DNA from: G963668185 sp963668185
Lineage (GTDB): Bacteria; Chloroflexota; Dehalococcoidia; Lucifugimonadales; G963668185
DNA length: 64,000 nt
NCBI GenBank assembly: GCA_963668185.1
Contig: OY764162.1
Coordinates: 2,232,001 to 2,296,000, forward strand
Direction: 5' to 3'
A program made the translations under genes and the position numbers. Positions 1-10,300 of the stretch are shown here, piece by piece; the stretch's first letter is position 1, and every line of letters begins with the position of its first letter. A model generated the notes under the pieces. The model ran no database searches. It had not been told where the DNA came from and saw only the letters and a list, made by a program, of their open reading frames with translations.

Positions 1-1
1 C

Positions 2-1693
2 CCGGACACGACCATCGACGACACGATTGCGATCACGATCAACGTGACGGACGTAAACGAGCCGCCGCCCGCGCCGGACGGCCCGTCGGTGAGCCAGAAC
101 TCCGCCTCCCGCACGACCAGGCTGGACGTTTCGTGGAGCGCGCCGGACATGACGGGCAAGCCCGACATCACGGACTACGACGTGCGATACAAGATCGCCA
201 CGTCCACCGTCTGGTCGAGCCACAACTTCACCGGCACGGGTACGGCGACGACGCTGACCGGGCTGGACAAGGGCACGCGGTACGAGGTTCAGGTGCGCGC
301 CGTGAACCACGAAGGCGACGGCGCCTGGTCCACGTCCGGCAGCAACAGGACGCAGGACCTCAAGAGCGCGACGCTGTCCGTGGACGAGAACACGACCGGC
401 GGGACCGCGGTTAGCGGGAGTCTGCCGCCGGTGGACTCCGAAGGCCACTCCGTCGTGTACACGATGACGGGCAACACGGTGAGCACCACCACGGCCCAGC
501 AGGCAAGCAGCTACGGCCGGGTCGCCGCGGCCCGGCAGCAGAGCCAGCAGCACAACGAGTTCTCGGTGAACTCGCAGACCGGTCAGGTGATCGTGAACGA
601 GGGCGCGAACCTCGACTACGAGCAGACTCACACGCACGTGATCACGATAACGGCCAGCCACGCCGACTCCTCGAACCCCGGCCACAACCTCGTCAACGCG
701 GTGTACACGGTGACGATCACGATAGGGGACGTTAACGAGCCTCCCGCCGCTCCGGGCACGCCGACGCTGAAGGAGAACACGTACACGTCTCTGACGGCAA
801 CGTGGACCGAGCCGGACATGACGGGCAAGCCCGCTATCGAGGAGTACTCCGTGGCGTTCTGGCCCGAGGGACACAGCGAGTGCCGGCAGGTGGAGAGCGC
901 GGGGAGCGGCAACGAGATAGTACTGGACAGCATCGTCAACTGCCCGGACCCGGAGGACACGCCGCTGAGGGCAGGCCGCGGGTACGAGTTGGAGGTGCGG
1001 GCCCGCAACGCCGAGGGGTACAGCGCGTGGTCATCGACGGCGACGCTGTACACGAAGGCCAAGCCGGCGCCCGATGTCCCTGATGCCCCCACGGCGACAA
1101 CTACGCCGACGGTCACGCCAACGCCGTCGCCCACGCCCACGGCAACGACGACGCCCACAGCTACACCGACGCCGGTACCCACGGCCAGCCCGACGCCCGC
1201 GCCGACAGCTACGCCCGCGCCCGCGCCCACGGCTAGCCCGACGGCGGTGTCCACGGCCACGCCCGCGCCCGCGCCGACCGCGACTCCGACGGCAGCGCCC
1301 GCCGCCGCGGTCACGGCCACGCCGACGCCGGAGCCGACGCCCAGCCCGACGCCTACGCCGGAACCGACGCCTGAGCTGTCGCTGCTGTCCGACGAGACCG
1401 CGCCCGGCCTTGAGGACCCGCGCCGCCCGATAGGCGGCGACATCGTCCGCAACCTGCCGGTGCGCGTGCTGGAAGACGACGCCGGAGGCCCGGCCACGGT
1501 GGAGGCCGGCCCGCCGCCTGCGCCGACGGTCACGCCGTCCGCGCCGCCCGCCGACGACCGCGGCGGCTACACGATGGCCGTGTGGTCTATGCTGGTGGCG
1601 CTGCTGGCCGCGCTGCTCGCCGTGCCGTTCCTGTTCGCGCTGCGCCGCCGCAGGAAACGCGCGGAGAGCGCGATAACGGTCCAGACCCCGTGA
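2..1693 (+). CDS. FN3/cadherin-repeat surface protein, C-terminal part (5' end off window)
   Basis: This is the last 563 residues of a cell-surface protein. The frame is open from base 2, so the GTG at 44 is not the start. In order it shows the end of a cadherin-like module (DVNEPP), an FN3 module (MTGKPDITDYDVRY), a degenerate cadherin-like module ending GDVNEPP, a second FN3 module, about 100 residues of Pro/Thr-rich linker, and a membrane helix (WSMLVALLAALLAVPFLF) followed by RRRRKR. That end is typical of a single-pass protein with the repeats outside and a short basic tail inside. Function is inferred as adhesion or cell-envelope interaction; no catalytic domain is visible. It is a close paralogue of the end of the 4348-11538 gene, with near-identical DNA. 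Confidence 0.85.
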   Translation, partial: PDTTIDDTIAITINVTDVNEPPPAPDGPSVSQNSASRTTRLDVSWSAPDMTGKPDITDYDVRYKIATSTVWSSHNFTGTGTATTLTGLDKGTRYEVQVRAVNHEGDGAWSTSGSNRTQDLKSATLSVDENTTGGTAVSGSLPPVDSEGHSVVYTMTGNTVSTTTAQQASSYGRVAAARQQSQQHNEFSVNSQTGQVIVNEGANLDYEQTHTHVITITASHADSSNPGHNLVNAVYTVTITIGDVNEPPAAPGTPTLKENTYTSLTATWTEPDMTGKPAIEEYSVAFWPEGHSECRQVESAGSGNEIVLDSIVNCPDPEDTPLRAGRGYELEVRARNAEGYSAWSSTATLYTKAKPAPDVPDAPTATTTPTVTPTPSPTPTATTTPTATPTPVPTASPTPAPTATPAPAPTASPTAVSTATPAPAPTATPTAAPAAAVTATPTPEPTPSPTPTPEPTPELSLLSDETAPGLEDPRRPIGGDIVRNLPVRVLEDDAGGPATVEAGPPPAPTVTPSAPPADDRGGYTMAVWSMLVALLAALLAVPFLFALRRRRKRAESAITVQTP

Positions 1694-1705
1694 GAACGCC
1701 GAACA

Positions 1706-1732
1706 CGGCCTCCGTCATACCGGCGGAGGCCG
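1706..1732 (+). terminator. Hairpin after surface-protein gene
   Basis: A perfect 9-bp stem (CGGCCTCCG with CGGAGGCCG) starts 12 bases after the stop codon. It lacks a T-run here. The paralogous gene has the same hairpin at 11550 followed by TTT. It is either a weak terminator or the start of the dispersed repeat that continues into GGTATCCAG. Confidence 0.4.
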
Positions 1733-2217
1733 GTATCCAGGGGCGTCGTGGTGCGCCCACTCCGTTCGTGGTGAGCTTGTCGAACCACAACGGGCGCCGT
1801 CAGCGGGCGTGCCCTTCGGCAGGCCCCTTCGGCAAGCTCAGGACGCGGTCAGGGCGAACGGAGTGGAGGCGGATGGATTCCCGCCTTCGCGGGAATGACG
1901 GTGTAAGGGCGCGCGCTCAGCAGCGACGCTCTGCCCTCAACTGTCATTCCGAACGGACGTAAGGAATCTCAGACCTCCCGTCCGCGGACGACGACCTTGT
2001 CATGCAGACAGCGCTCTTAGATTCTTCACTTCGTTCAGAATGACAGTGCCGGGGCGCTTCGTTCAGAATGACAGTGCGGGGCGCGCCTGCCGCCGCCCGT
2101 TATGGTTCGACAGGCTCACCACGAACGGGCTGGAGTCCCTCCGTCATACCGGCGAAGGCCGGTATCCAGAGGCGATGACAACGATCCACACCCATGTATC
2201 ATGGTGACGCGCATCCA
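1733..2217. repeat. Intergenic cluster of dispersed palindromic repeats
   Basis: No gene was seen in this stretch. It is a mosaic of short elements found elsewhere in the window. There is a CGTTCGTGGTGAGCTTGTCG-type element at 1763-1787 with an inverted copy at 2103-2127. A degenerate CTTCGGCAAGCTCAGG copy lies near 1830. There is a CCCGCCTTCGCGGG hairpin near 1880, a 135-bp inverted-repeat element at 1941-2075, and a second CATACCGGCGAAGGCCGGTA hairpin near 2153-2172. No transposase accompanies them. Confidence 0.7.
1941..2075. repeat. 135-bp inverted-repeat element, copy 1
   Basis: The left end begins CTGTCATTCCGAACGGACG and the right part reads AGATTCTTCACTTCG then CAGAATGACAG, so the ends form a long imperfect inverted repeat. 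A short second right end (TTCAGAATGACAGT) follows. Copies 2 and 3 lie at 3221-3356 and 3404-3539. It looks MITE- or REP-like, with no coding capacity. Confidence 0.65.
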
Positions 2218-3096
2218 ATGAAAATCCTCCCCGCAGTCCCCATCCTGGCCGCCGCCGTTATAGCCGTCGCCCTCGTCGGGTGCGGCGAGGCGCCGCCCGT
2301 CGAGGAGAGCACGGCGCTGTTCGAGGACGCGTTCTGGGCGACCGCCACGGAGGCGGAACTGGAGGCGGAGTTGGAGCGGGACCCGGACCTGACGGAGACG
2401 GCGGGCGAGCTTGGCCTGACCCCGCTGCACATGGCCGCCGCCCACACCAAGAACCCGGCGATCGTCTCCATGCTCCTCGATTACGGCGCGGACATCGGAA
2501 TCAGGAGCGGCATGAACGACTCGACGCCGCTGCACCTGGCCGTCTCCTTCAACCCCGAGCCGGCCGTCGCCGCGCTGCTGCTCGACCGCGGCGCGGACAT
2601 CGAAGCCGCGAACCAGAGGGGCGCGACGCCGCTGCACGTGGCCACGGCGCTGAATCCGAACCCGGAGGTGGTGGACCTGCTGCTGAGCCGGGGCGCGGAC
2701 CCCGCCGCATTCGTCGCCGACGGGGCGGGCGCGCTGCACACCGCCGCCTTCAACCGGGAGGCGGGCATGGTGCTGCGGATGCTGGACCACGGCGGGGACG
2801 TATCGCTCCGCGCCATGAGCGGCCGCACCGCGCTGCACACCGCCGCGCTGCACAACCCCAACCCCGACGTGCACAGGATCCTGCTGGAGCACGGCTCAGA
2901 CATCGCCGCCCAAGACAACGAGGGCATGACGCCGCTTCACTCGGCGGTGTCCAACCCGGCCCCGCTGGGCGTGATGGCGCTGCTGCTGGAGCACGGCGCG
3001 GACATCTCCGCCCTCAACGCCGAGGGCCTGACGCCCTGCCGCGTCGCCGTCGCCAAAGGCGCCGCCATGGGCGTAGAAGACCTGCTCTGCCGGTAA
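2218..3096 (+). CDS. Ankyrin-repeat lipoprotein
   Basis: A 292-residue protein. ATG 2218 is chosen over ATG 2194 because it gives a clean lipoprotein signal, MKILPAVPILAAAVIAVALV, with lipobox LVGC. The mature protein should be tethered to the membrane outside the cytoplasm. From about residue 55 it is made of ankyrin units of about 33-36 residues with the TPLHMAA, TPLHLAV, TPLHVAT and TALHTAA signatures, about seven in all. Ankyrin stacks bind other proteins; the partner is unknown. It is flanked by repeat-rich DNA and has no obvious operon partner. Confidence 0.85.
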   Translation: MKILPAVPILAAAVIAVALVGCGEAPPVEESTALFEDAFWATATEAELEAELERDPDLTETAGELGLTPLHMAAAHTKNPAIVSMLLDYGADIGIRSGMNDSTPLHLAVSFNPEPAVAALLLDRGADIEAANQRGATPLHVATALNPNPEVVDLLLSRGADPAAFVADGAGALHTAAFNREAGMVLRMLDHGGDVSLRAMSGRTALHTAALHNPNPDVHRILLEHGSDIAAQDNEGMTPLHSAVSNPAPLGVMALLLEHGADISALNAEGLTPCRVAVAKGAAMGVEDLLCR

Positions 3097-3190
3097 CGGC
3101 CCCACACCCCGCCCCGTTGCCCCATCCCAACCTTCCCCCTCGAGGGACTCGGGGCAGGCTCCGCAGACTGGGGAAGGGCCGCGCCCGCCG

Positions 3191-3556
3191 CCGACGCCTA
3201 TTGCGCCGACGCCCTTGTGCCTGTCATTCCGAACGGACGTGAGGAATCTCAGACCTCCCGCCCACGGACGACGACCTTGTCATGCAGACAGCGCTCTTAG
3301 ATTCTTCACTTCGTTCAGAATGACAGTAAGTAGGGCGTTTCGTTCAGAATGACAGTGGTGGCCGCGCCCTCAACCGACGCCTATTGCGCCGCCGCCCTTG
3401 CGCCTGTCATTCCGAACGGACGTGAGGAATCTCAGACCTCCCGCCCACGGACGACGACCTTGTCATGCAGACAGCGCTCTTAGATTCTTCACTTCGTTCA
3501 GAATGACAGTAAGTAGGGCGTTTCGTTCAGAATGACAGTGGTGGCCGCGCCCACAG
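3191..3556. repeat. 183-bp tandem duplication carrying inverted-repeat elements 2 and 3
   Basis: Two nearly identical 183-bp units sit head to tail (3191-3373 and 3374-3556). Each starts CCGACGCCTATTGCGCCG and contains one copy of the 135-bp inverted-repeat element (3221-3356 and 3404-3539). They differ at only a few positions, which suggests recent duplication. With the hairpins on either side they fill the 3097-3660 gap, which has no gene. Confidence 0.75.
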
Positions 3557-3588
3557 TCGACGCCCCCCGCCCCGCTGCCCCATCCCAA

Positions 3589-3612
3589 CCTTCCCCAGCA
3601 GACTGGGGAAGG
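3589..3612. repeat. CCTTCCCCAG hairpin element, copy 1
   Basis: A perfect 10-bp stem (CCTTCCCCAG with CTGGGGAAGG) around a CAGA loop. Identical copies lie at 4251-4274, 14756-14779, 37465-37488 and 41348-41371, with a variant at 35898-35919. All are intergenic, mostly just after a stop codon, so a role in mRNA 3' ends is possible. Confidence 0.7.
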
Positions 3613-3667
3613 GGTCAGAGACCCCCAACGTGTATCAGACAAGCAGTGCATTTCTCAAGAAGTGCCC

Positions 3668-3696
3668 TTGACAAGCAATGCTCGTACATTTATTGT
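3668..3696 (+). promoter_or_regulatory. Sigma70-type promoter for marR
   Basis: TTGACA at 3668-3673, a 17-nt spacer and TATTGT at 3691-3696 predict a transcript start near 3703. This places the ATG at 3678 upstream of the start site and supports the downstream start for the regulator. Confidence 0.5.
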
Positions 3697-3697
3697 G

Positions 3698-3720
3698 TGT
3701 TCAATTCGATGCAATTAACA
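3698..3720. promoter_or_regulatory. Candidate MarR operator
   Basis: An imperfect inverted repeat, TGTTCAATT then AATTAACA with 6 nt between, overlaps the predicted transcription start. AT-rich palindromes at this position are typical of autoregulated MarR genes. This is an inference from position and symmetry only. Confidence 0.35.
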
Positions 3721-3743
3721 AGTATAGATACGGAGACAGCGCG

Positions 3744-4232
3744 TTGAGGATGACGAACACGGTTGAAGCGCCCGCGCCGGGCCTTAGCGTCCGGATCGCC
3801 GAGGGGCGCGCCGGCCTGAGGCGGCTGGCCGCCGGGCTGAACGCCGTCGCGGAGGCGGGCCTCGTGCGCCACGACCTCTCGCCGCTGCAGCTTGGCATCC
3901 TCGAAAGCTGCCGCAGGGGAGAGGCGAGCACGGTGACGGAGCTTGCCGGCGCGCTCGCCGTGGACGCCTCGATGGTCAGCCGCCAGACGGCGAGGCTGGT
4001 CGGCCGGGGCCTGATGAGCAGGAAGCGGCTGTCGAGTGACCGTCGCACGGTGCGGCTGAGCCTGACCGGGAGCGGCCTCGCGCTGGCGCAGGCCCTCGCG
4101 GACGAGCTTACGGAGCGGCAGGGCCTTCTCAACAGGGGAATCAGCGACGAGGAGCGGGCGGCGTTCGCGGCGGTGGCCCACAAGATGCTGGCGAACCTGG
4201 AGGCCCTTCGACAAGCTCAGGGCGAACGGTGA
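3744..4232 (+). CDS. MarR-family transcriptional regulator
   Basis: A winged-helix regulator of about 162 residues. The TTG at 3744 has GGAG eight bases upstream; ATG 3750 is the alternative. The DNA-binding part shows LSPLQLGILESC, a recognition helix region DASMVSRQTARL, and the wing with SSDRRTVRLSLTGSG, the DxRxxxxxLT pattern typical of MarR. It is probably an autoregulated repressor responding to a small ligand; its targets are unknown. The tail LRQAQGER is encoded by a copy of the dispersed CTTCGACAAGCTCAGGGC repeat, so the native C-terminus may have been replaced. Confidence 0.8.
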   Translation: MRMTNTVEAPAPGLSVRIAEGRAGLRRLAAGLNAVAEAGLVRHDLSPLQLGILESCRRGEASTVTELAGALAVDASMVSRQTARLVGRGLMSRKRLSSDRRTVRLSLTGSGLALAQALADELTERQGLLNRGISDEERAAFAAVAHKMLANLEALRQAQGER

Positions 4233-4300
4233 GGGGAGACCCCATCCTAGCCTTCCCCAGCAGACTGGGGAAGGGATAGCCAAGATACAAGGGCGAACGG
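4201..4300. repeat. Composite dispersed repeat (copy A)
   Basis: About 100 bp combining a CTTCGACAAGCTCAGGGC element, the spacer GGTGAGGGGAGACCCCATC, the CCTTCCCCAG hairpin and a GGGCGAACGG tail. It is almost identical to 41298-41398, which shows the elements travel or are copied as a unit. It overlaps the end of the marR gene. Confidence 0.7.
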
Positions 4301-4347
4301 GCCTGATTTTCCAAGACTTGAAGACATAGAAAGACAGTAAACCCACG

Positions 4348-7300
4348 ATGTCAATAACGGCAATGTTCGGACGGATGAACGACAAGAGTTCGCGCTCGCG
4401 GGGGGCGAGGCACGGGGGCAGGGCGGCGCGGACGCTGGGCCCGCGCTTCGGCCTTGTCGCGCTGCTGGTTGCGGTCGCTGCGATCGCGGTGCTCGCGCCC
4501 GGCACGGCGCAGGGTTCCGGGGAGCTCGGCACGCCTTCGTCGGTGTCGCTGTCTCGGGGCGACGGGACGGTCTCGGCGAGCTGGTCCGCGGTCTCCGGCG
4601 CGACGCACTACCACGTCACCTACAGCACGGACGGCGGCGGAAGCTGGCACGCCCCGGTGAGCGGCCACAGGAACATCACCTCCACCGGCCTGACCTTCAG
4701 CGCAGACAATTCGAAGACGTACATCGTCGGCGTGCGGGCCGGCAACGAGGGCGGCTGGGGCGGCTGGCGCAACTCGTCTTCGTCGGGGCCGTACAAGCCG
4801 CCGACGCGGACGCCTACGCCGAAGCCCACGCCTGAGCCTACTCCCGAGCCCGAGCCCACGCCGGACCCGCCCGGCACGCCGTCGTCGGTCAGCATATCGC
4901 GCTCCGACGGGACGGTCACGGCGAGTTGGGACGCGCTTTCCGGGGCGACGAAGTACCACGTGACGTACAGCACGGACGGCGGCGGAAGCTGGCACGCTCC
5001 GGTGAGCGGCCACACGAACATTACAAGCAACAGCCTCACCTTCAGCGCGGACAATGCGAAGACGTACATGGTGGGCGTGCGGGGCGGCAACGAGGGCGGC
5101 TGGGGCGGCTGGCGCAACTCATCGTCGTCCGGGCCGTACACGCCCGCGCCGGACCCGACGCCCACGCCGGAAGGAGAGGCCGGGGCCGCAGTGCAGCCGC
5201 AGAACGCCGACCTCTCCTTCGGCGGCGCGACCATCGCCGACCAGTCCTGGCACAAGGATGACGCCGTCACGACGCTGACGCTGCCCGCGGCGACCGGCGG
5301 GAACGGCACGACGACTTACGCGCTGTCGCCGGCGCTGCCGGCGGGGCTGAGCTTCGACGCCGGGGCCCGCACGATCACCGGCACGCCCACGGTGACCAGC
5401 GCGCAGGCCACGTACCGCTACACCGCCACGGACGGGACGGACACCGTCATGCTGTCGTTCAAGGCGGAGGTGCTGGAAATAGGCGCGATAGGCTGCTCCA
5501 GCCTGAAGTCGTCTATCTCGGTCAGCGCATCGACCAACCCGGCGCACTCGATATACGCTCTTGCACTGTCGATAAACTCCGCCAACGGCAGCGCGGACCA
5601 GGCGAAAATCGAATGGAAGAAGAAGAGCGACAGCACCTGGTCTGAGAAAACGGTGGACGCCAACATTTCAAGCGCGGCCATAGAGAGCCTTGACTCCAAC
5701 ACCGCCTACGAGGTGATGTTCGCCATAAGGTTCAATTCGAGCCACCTCGACTTCGGGCAATGCGGCTGGAAGTACTCCGACGTCGCGGAAGCCACGACGG
5801 CATCGCCGGCGGTACCGCACAAGCCGAACGCGCCCACGGTGACGCAGAACTCCACCACGCCCAAGACCCAGCTGGACGTAACCTGGACGGCCACTTACGG
5901 CGCGCCCAAGGTAAGCGGCTACCACGTGGAGTACAGGAAGAAGGGCGAGACGAACTGGACAGGCTGGGGCAGCACCTTCACCACTCTGAAAACGACCATC
6001 ACCGGGTTGACCGAGGGAACCACCTACGAGGTGCAGGTGCAGGCAAGAAACAGCCAGGGCACGGGCTCATGGTCGGACCCCGGCGAGGGGACCACGCAGG
6101 ACAAGAACGTTGACCCGGAGTTTTCCGCCGACACGGCCACCCGCAGCATCGCCGAGAACTCGGCGGCGGACGCCAACGTCGGCTCGCCGGTCACCGCCAC
6201 CGACACCGAGGGCGACACGCTGACCTACTCGCTGAGCGGCACGGACGCGTCCTCCTTCACCATCGACAGCGCGACGGGCCAGATAAAGGTCGGCTCCGGC
6301 ACGACGCTGGACTTCGAATCGGTCACGACCTCCTACTCCGTGACGGTGGGCGTCAGCGACCTGAAGGACGATCAAGACACCGCCGACACGGTGGTGGACG
6401 ACACGATAACGATCACCGTCAGCGTGACCGACGTGAACGAGCCGCCGCCCAAGTTCGACCCCACGGCTACGCAACAGGCCAGCAGTCCCAAGTACCAGAT
6501 CGCGGTGCGGTGGCAGTCTCCGACGATGACGGGCAAGCCGGCCGTCACCCACTTCGACCTGCGCTACCGGAAGAAGGGTCTCAAGAACGACCCGTGGACA
6601 CAAACGGACGACCTGGGCAAGGACCTGAAGTACTACGCGATCACGGGCCTGACCTACAAGACCGATTACCAGGTGGAGATGCGGGCCGCCAACGACGAGG
6701 GCGACGGGGCCTGGTCGGACACCGACGAGGTGAAGACGCACGACCAGACCGAGCCGGAGTTCTCGGCCACGTCCACTACCCTGTCGATAGCGGAAGACGC
6801 CGCTATCGGGGACGATGTCGGCGTGGTAGCCGCCACGGACGATGACAATGACACGCCGTACTACTCGATGAGCGGCACGGGCGTCGGCGACTTCAGCCTG
6901 GGCCTGTACAACGGAACGATCGACGTGGCCGCCGCGCTGGACTACGAGGCCACGAGTTCCTACACGCTTACGCTGAGCGTCAAGGACAAGAAGGCCAGCG
7001 ACGACACCGCCGACGACGTGGTGGACGACACCATCACCGTGACGATCAACGTTACGGACGTGAACGAGCCGCCGCCGAAGCTGTCCGCGCCCACGGTGAG
7101 CGCCAACTCTGCGACGCCGAGCACGAAGCTGGACGTATCGTGGACGGCGCCGACGATGACGGGCAAGCCGGCGGTGGACGACTACGACGTGCGGTACCGC
7201 CTCGCCGGGGATACCGGCTGGACGGAGTGGAACGCCAGCAACACCAGCACGGCCACCAGCGCGACCATAACCGGCCTGACCTCCGGCAAGACGTACGAGG

Positions 7301-10300
7301 TGCAGGTGCGGGCCGGCAACCACGAGGGCGACGGGCCGTGGTCGGACAGCGGCACGGCCATAACGGACGCCAGCGCCGTTAGCCGCAGCGTGGCGGAGAA
7401 CTCCGCCGCCGGGACGAACGTCGGCGCGGCGGTCACGGCTGTCAGCACGAACACCACCTACACTTATTCTCACGCGCTGAGCGGGACGGACGCCGCGAGC
7501 TTCGAGATCGGCTCGTCCACGGGCCAGATCACGGTGAAGACGGGTACGAGCTTGGACTACGAGACGAAGACGTCGTACAGCGTGGTCGTGACCGTGACGG
7601 CCGCCGCGAAGACGCAGGGCGCGAACGCGCAGTCCGTCGATCCCAACGCGCCCGGCGACTACGTCATCCCGGTCACGATCAACGTGTCGGACGTGAACGA
7701 GCCGCCGCCTTCCCAGGCCGCGCCCACTGTAGCGGCCCACGCCACGGCGCCCAAGTACAAGCTGGACGTGTCGTGGACGGCCCCGACGATGACGGGCAAG
7801 CCGGCCGTCACCGACTACGACGTGCAGTACAAGAAGAGCAGCGATTCCACCTGGACGAGTCATAGCTTCACCGGAACGGGGACCGCAACGACGCTGACGG
7901 GCCTGACCGCCGGCACTACCTACGACGTGCAGGTGAAGGCCGTCAACGACGAGGGCAACAGCGGCTGGTCGGCCTCCGGGTCGAAGAAGACTAGCGCCAA
8001 CGCGGCCCCGGCGTTCTCCTCGGCGACGACCACGCGCAGCATCGCCGAGAACTCGGCGGCCAACGCCGGCGTCGGCGCGGCCGTAGCCGCCACAGACGCC
8101 GACGGCGACACGCTGACGTATTCGCTGACCGGCACGAACGCCGGCGATTTCAGCATCGACTCGGCCACCGGCCGGATCAAGGTCAAGTCGGCGCTGGACT
8201 ACGAGGCGAAGACCTCGTACAGCGTTACTTTGAACGTCAGCGACAAGAAGAACGCCCAGGAAGGAACGGACAACACCGTTGACGACACGATTGCGGTGAC
8301 GATCGCCGTGACGGACGTTGCCGAGCCGCCGGCCGCGCCGGACACGCCGTCGATGTGGCAGCACTCGCCGTCGCCGAAGACGCAGCTGGACGTGGGCTGG
8401 ACCGCGCCGGACATGACCGGCAAGCCCGCGATCACCGACTACGACGTCCAATACAAGAAGACCGCGACTTCCACGTGGAGCGCGTGGCCGCACGCCGGGA
8501 CGGAGACCACCGCTAAGCTCACGGGTCTGGACGAGGGCACGCGGTACGAGGTGCAGGTGAAGGCGAAGAACGACGAGGGCTGGAGCGGCTGGTCGGTCAG
8601 CGGCACGGCGACGACGCAGGACAAGAACGTGCACTCGGAGTTCCCGGGGGCCACGTCCACGCGGAGCATCGCTGAGAACTCGGCGGCGGGTACGAACGTG
8701 GGCGCTCCGGTGACGGCCAGCGACACCGAGGGCCACACGCTGTACTACTCGCTGACCGGTACGGACGGCGGCAAGTTCGACGTGGGGCTGAACACGGGCC
8801 AGATAACGGTCAAGACGGGGCACGTCCCCAACTACGAGGCCAAGACCACGTACAGCGTCACGGTGCAGGTCAGCGACCGCAAGGACACCGACGACAACCC
8901 TGACACGGTGATCGACGACACTATCGAGGTCACGATCGCCGTGACCGACGTCGCCGAGCCGCCCGCCGCGCCCTCTGCGCCGACGGTGTCGGCCAACAGC
9001 GCGACGCCGGAGAGCAAGATCGACGTTAGCTGGACCGCGCCCGACATGACCGGCAAGCCGGCGATCAGCGACTACGACGTGCGGTACAGGCTGTCCGGCG
9101 CGAGCGGCTGGACCGACGCGTCCTTCTCAGGCACGGGGGTCTCGACGACGCTGACCGGCCTGGACGCCGGCAAGAGCTACGACGTGCAGGTGCGGGCCAC
9201 CAACGACGAGGGGGCGGGCGCGTGGTCGGACTCCGGCACGGCTATCACGATGGCCGGCGGCGTCGCCCGCAGCGTCGCCGAGAACACGGCGGCTGGCACG
9301 GCGATAGGCGATCCGGTGACGGCGACGACCACGAGCGCGAACTACACGTATTCTCACGCTCTGAGCGGCACGGACGCCGCGAGCTTCGACATCGACAGTT
9401 CGAGCGGCCAGATAAAGGTGAAGGCCGCGCTGGACTACGAGACGAAGACTTCGTACAGCGTCATCGTGACCGTCACCGCCTCCAGCGCCGGGGCGAACGC
9501 GCAGAGCCTGACGCTGACCCCCAACGCGCCCGGAGACTACGTCGTCCCCGTGGCGATCACGGTGACGGACGTGAACGAGAAGGCGAAGTTCAAGGACATC
9601 GGGTTCCTGGGCGCGACGCGGGAGATCGCCGAGAACTCTGCGGCCGGCTCCAACGTGGGCGCTCCGGTGACGGCCACCGACCCGGACGGCAACGCGCTGG
9701 CGTACTCGCTGACCGGGACGGACGCCGACAAGTTCGACGTAGCCACCAGCACCGGGCAGATCACGGTCGGAAGCGGCACGGTCCTCGACTACGAGGCCAA
9801 GACCAACTACCTGGTCACGGTGCAGGTCAGCGACGGCATCGACGAGAACGGGGACCCGGACACCGAGATAGACGCCTCGGCGCTGGTGAACGTCAACGTG
9901 ACGGACGTAAACGAGCCTCCTCCCGCGCCCGACGGCCCGACCGTGAGCCAGAACTCGGCGGATCGCACGAGCAGGCTTGACGTGTCGTGGAGCGCGCCGG
10001 ACATGACCGGCAAGCCGGACATCACGGACTACGACGTGCGGTACAAGAAAGCCACGTCCACCGCGTGGTCCAGCCACAGCTTCAGCGGCACGGGGACGGC
10101 CACTACGCTGACCGGGCTGGACATGGGCACGCGTTACGAGGTTCAGGTGCGGGCGGTGAACCACGAAGGGGACGGCGCATGGTCCACGAGCGGCAGCAAC
10201 AGGACGCAGGACCTCAAGAGCGCGGCGCTGTCCGTGGACGAGAACACGACCGGCGGGACGGCGGTTAGCGGGAGTCTGCCGCCGGTGGACTCCGAAGGCC

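Noticed and set aside
628..1533. 301-codon minus-strand frame with long VGVGVG repeats
   Set aside because: It is the antisense of the Pro/Thr linker and FN3 modules; composition follows the sense repeats.
6067..8823. A 918-codon open frame on the minus strand inside the giant surface gene
   Set aside because: It is a GC-rich shadow of the repeat-coding strand: Arg/Val-rich low-complexity translation, no domain, no RBS.
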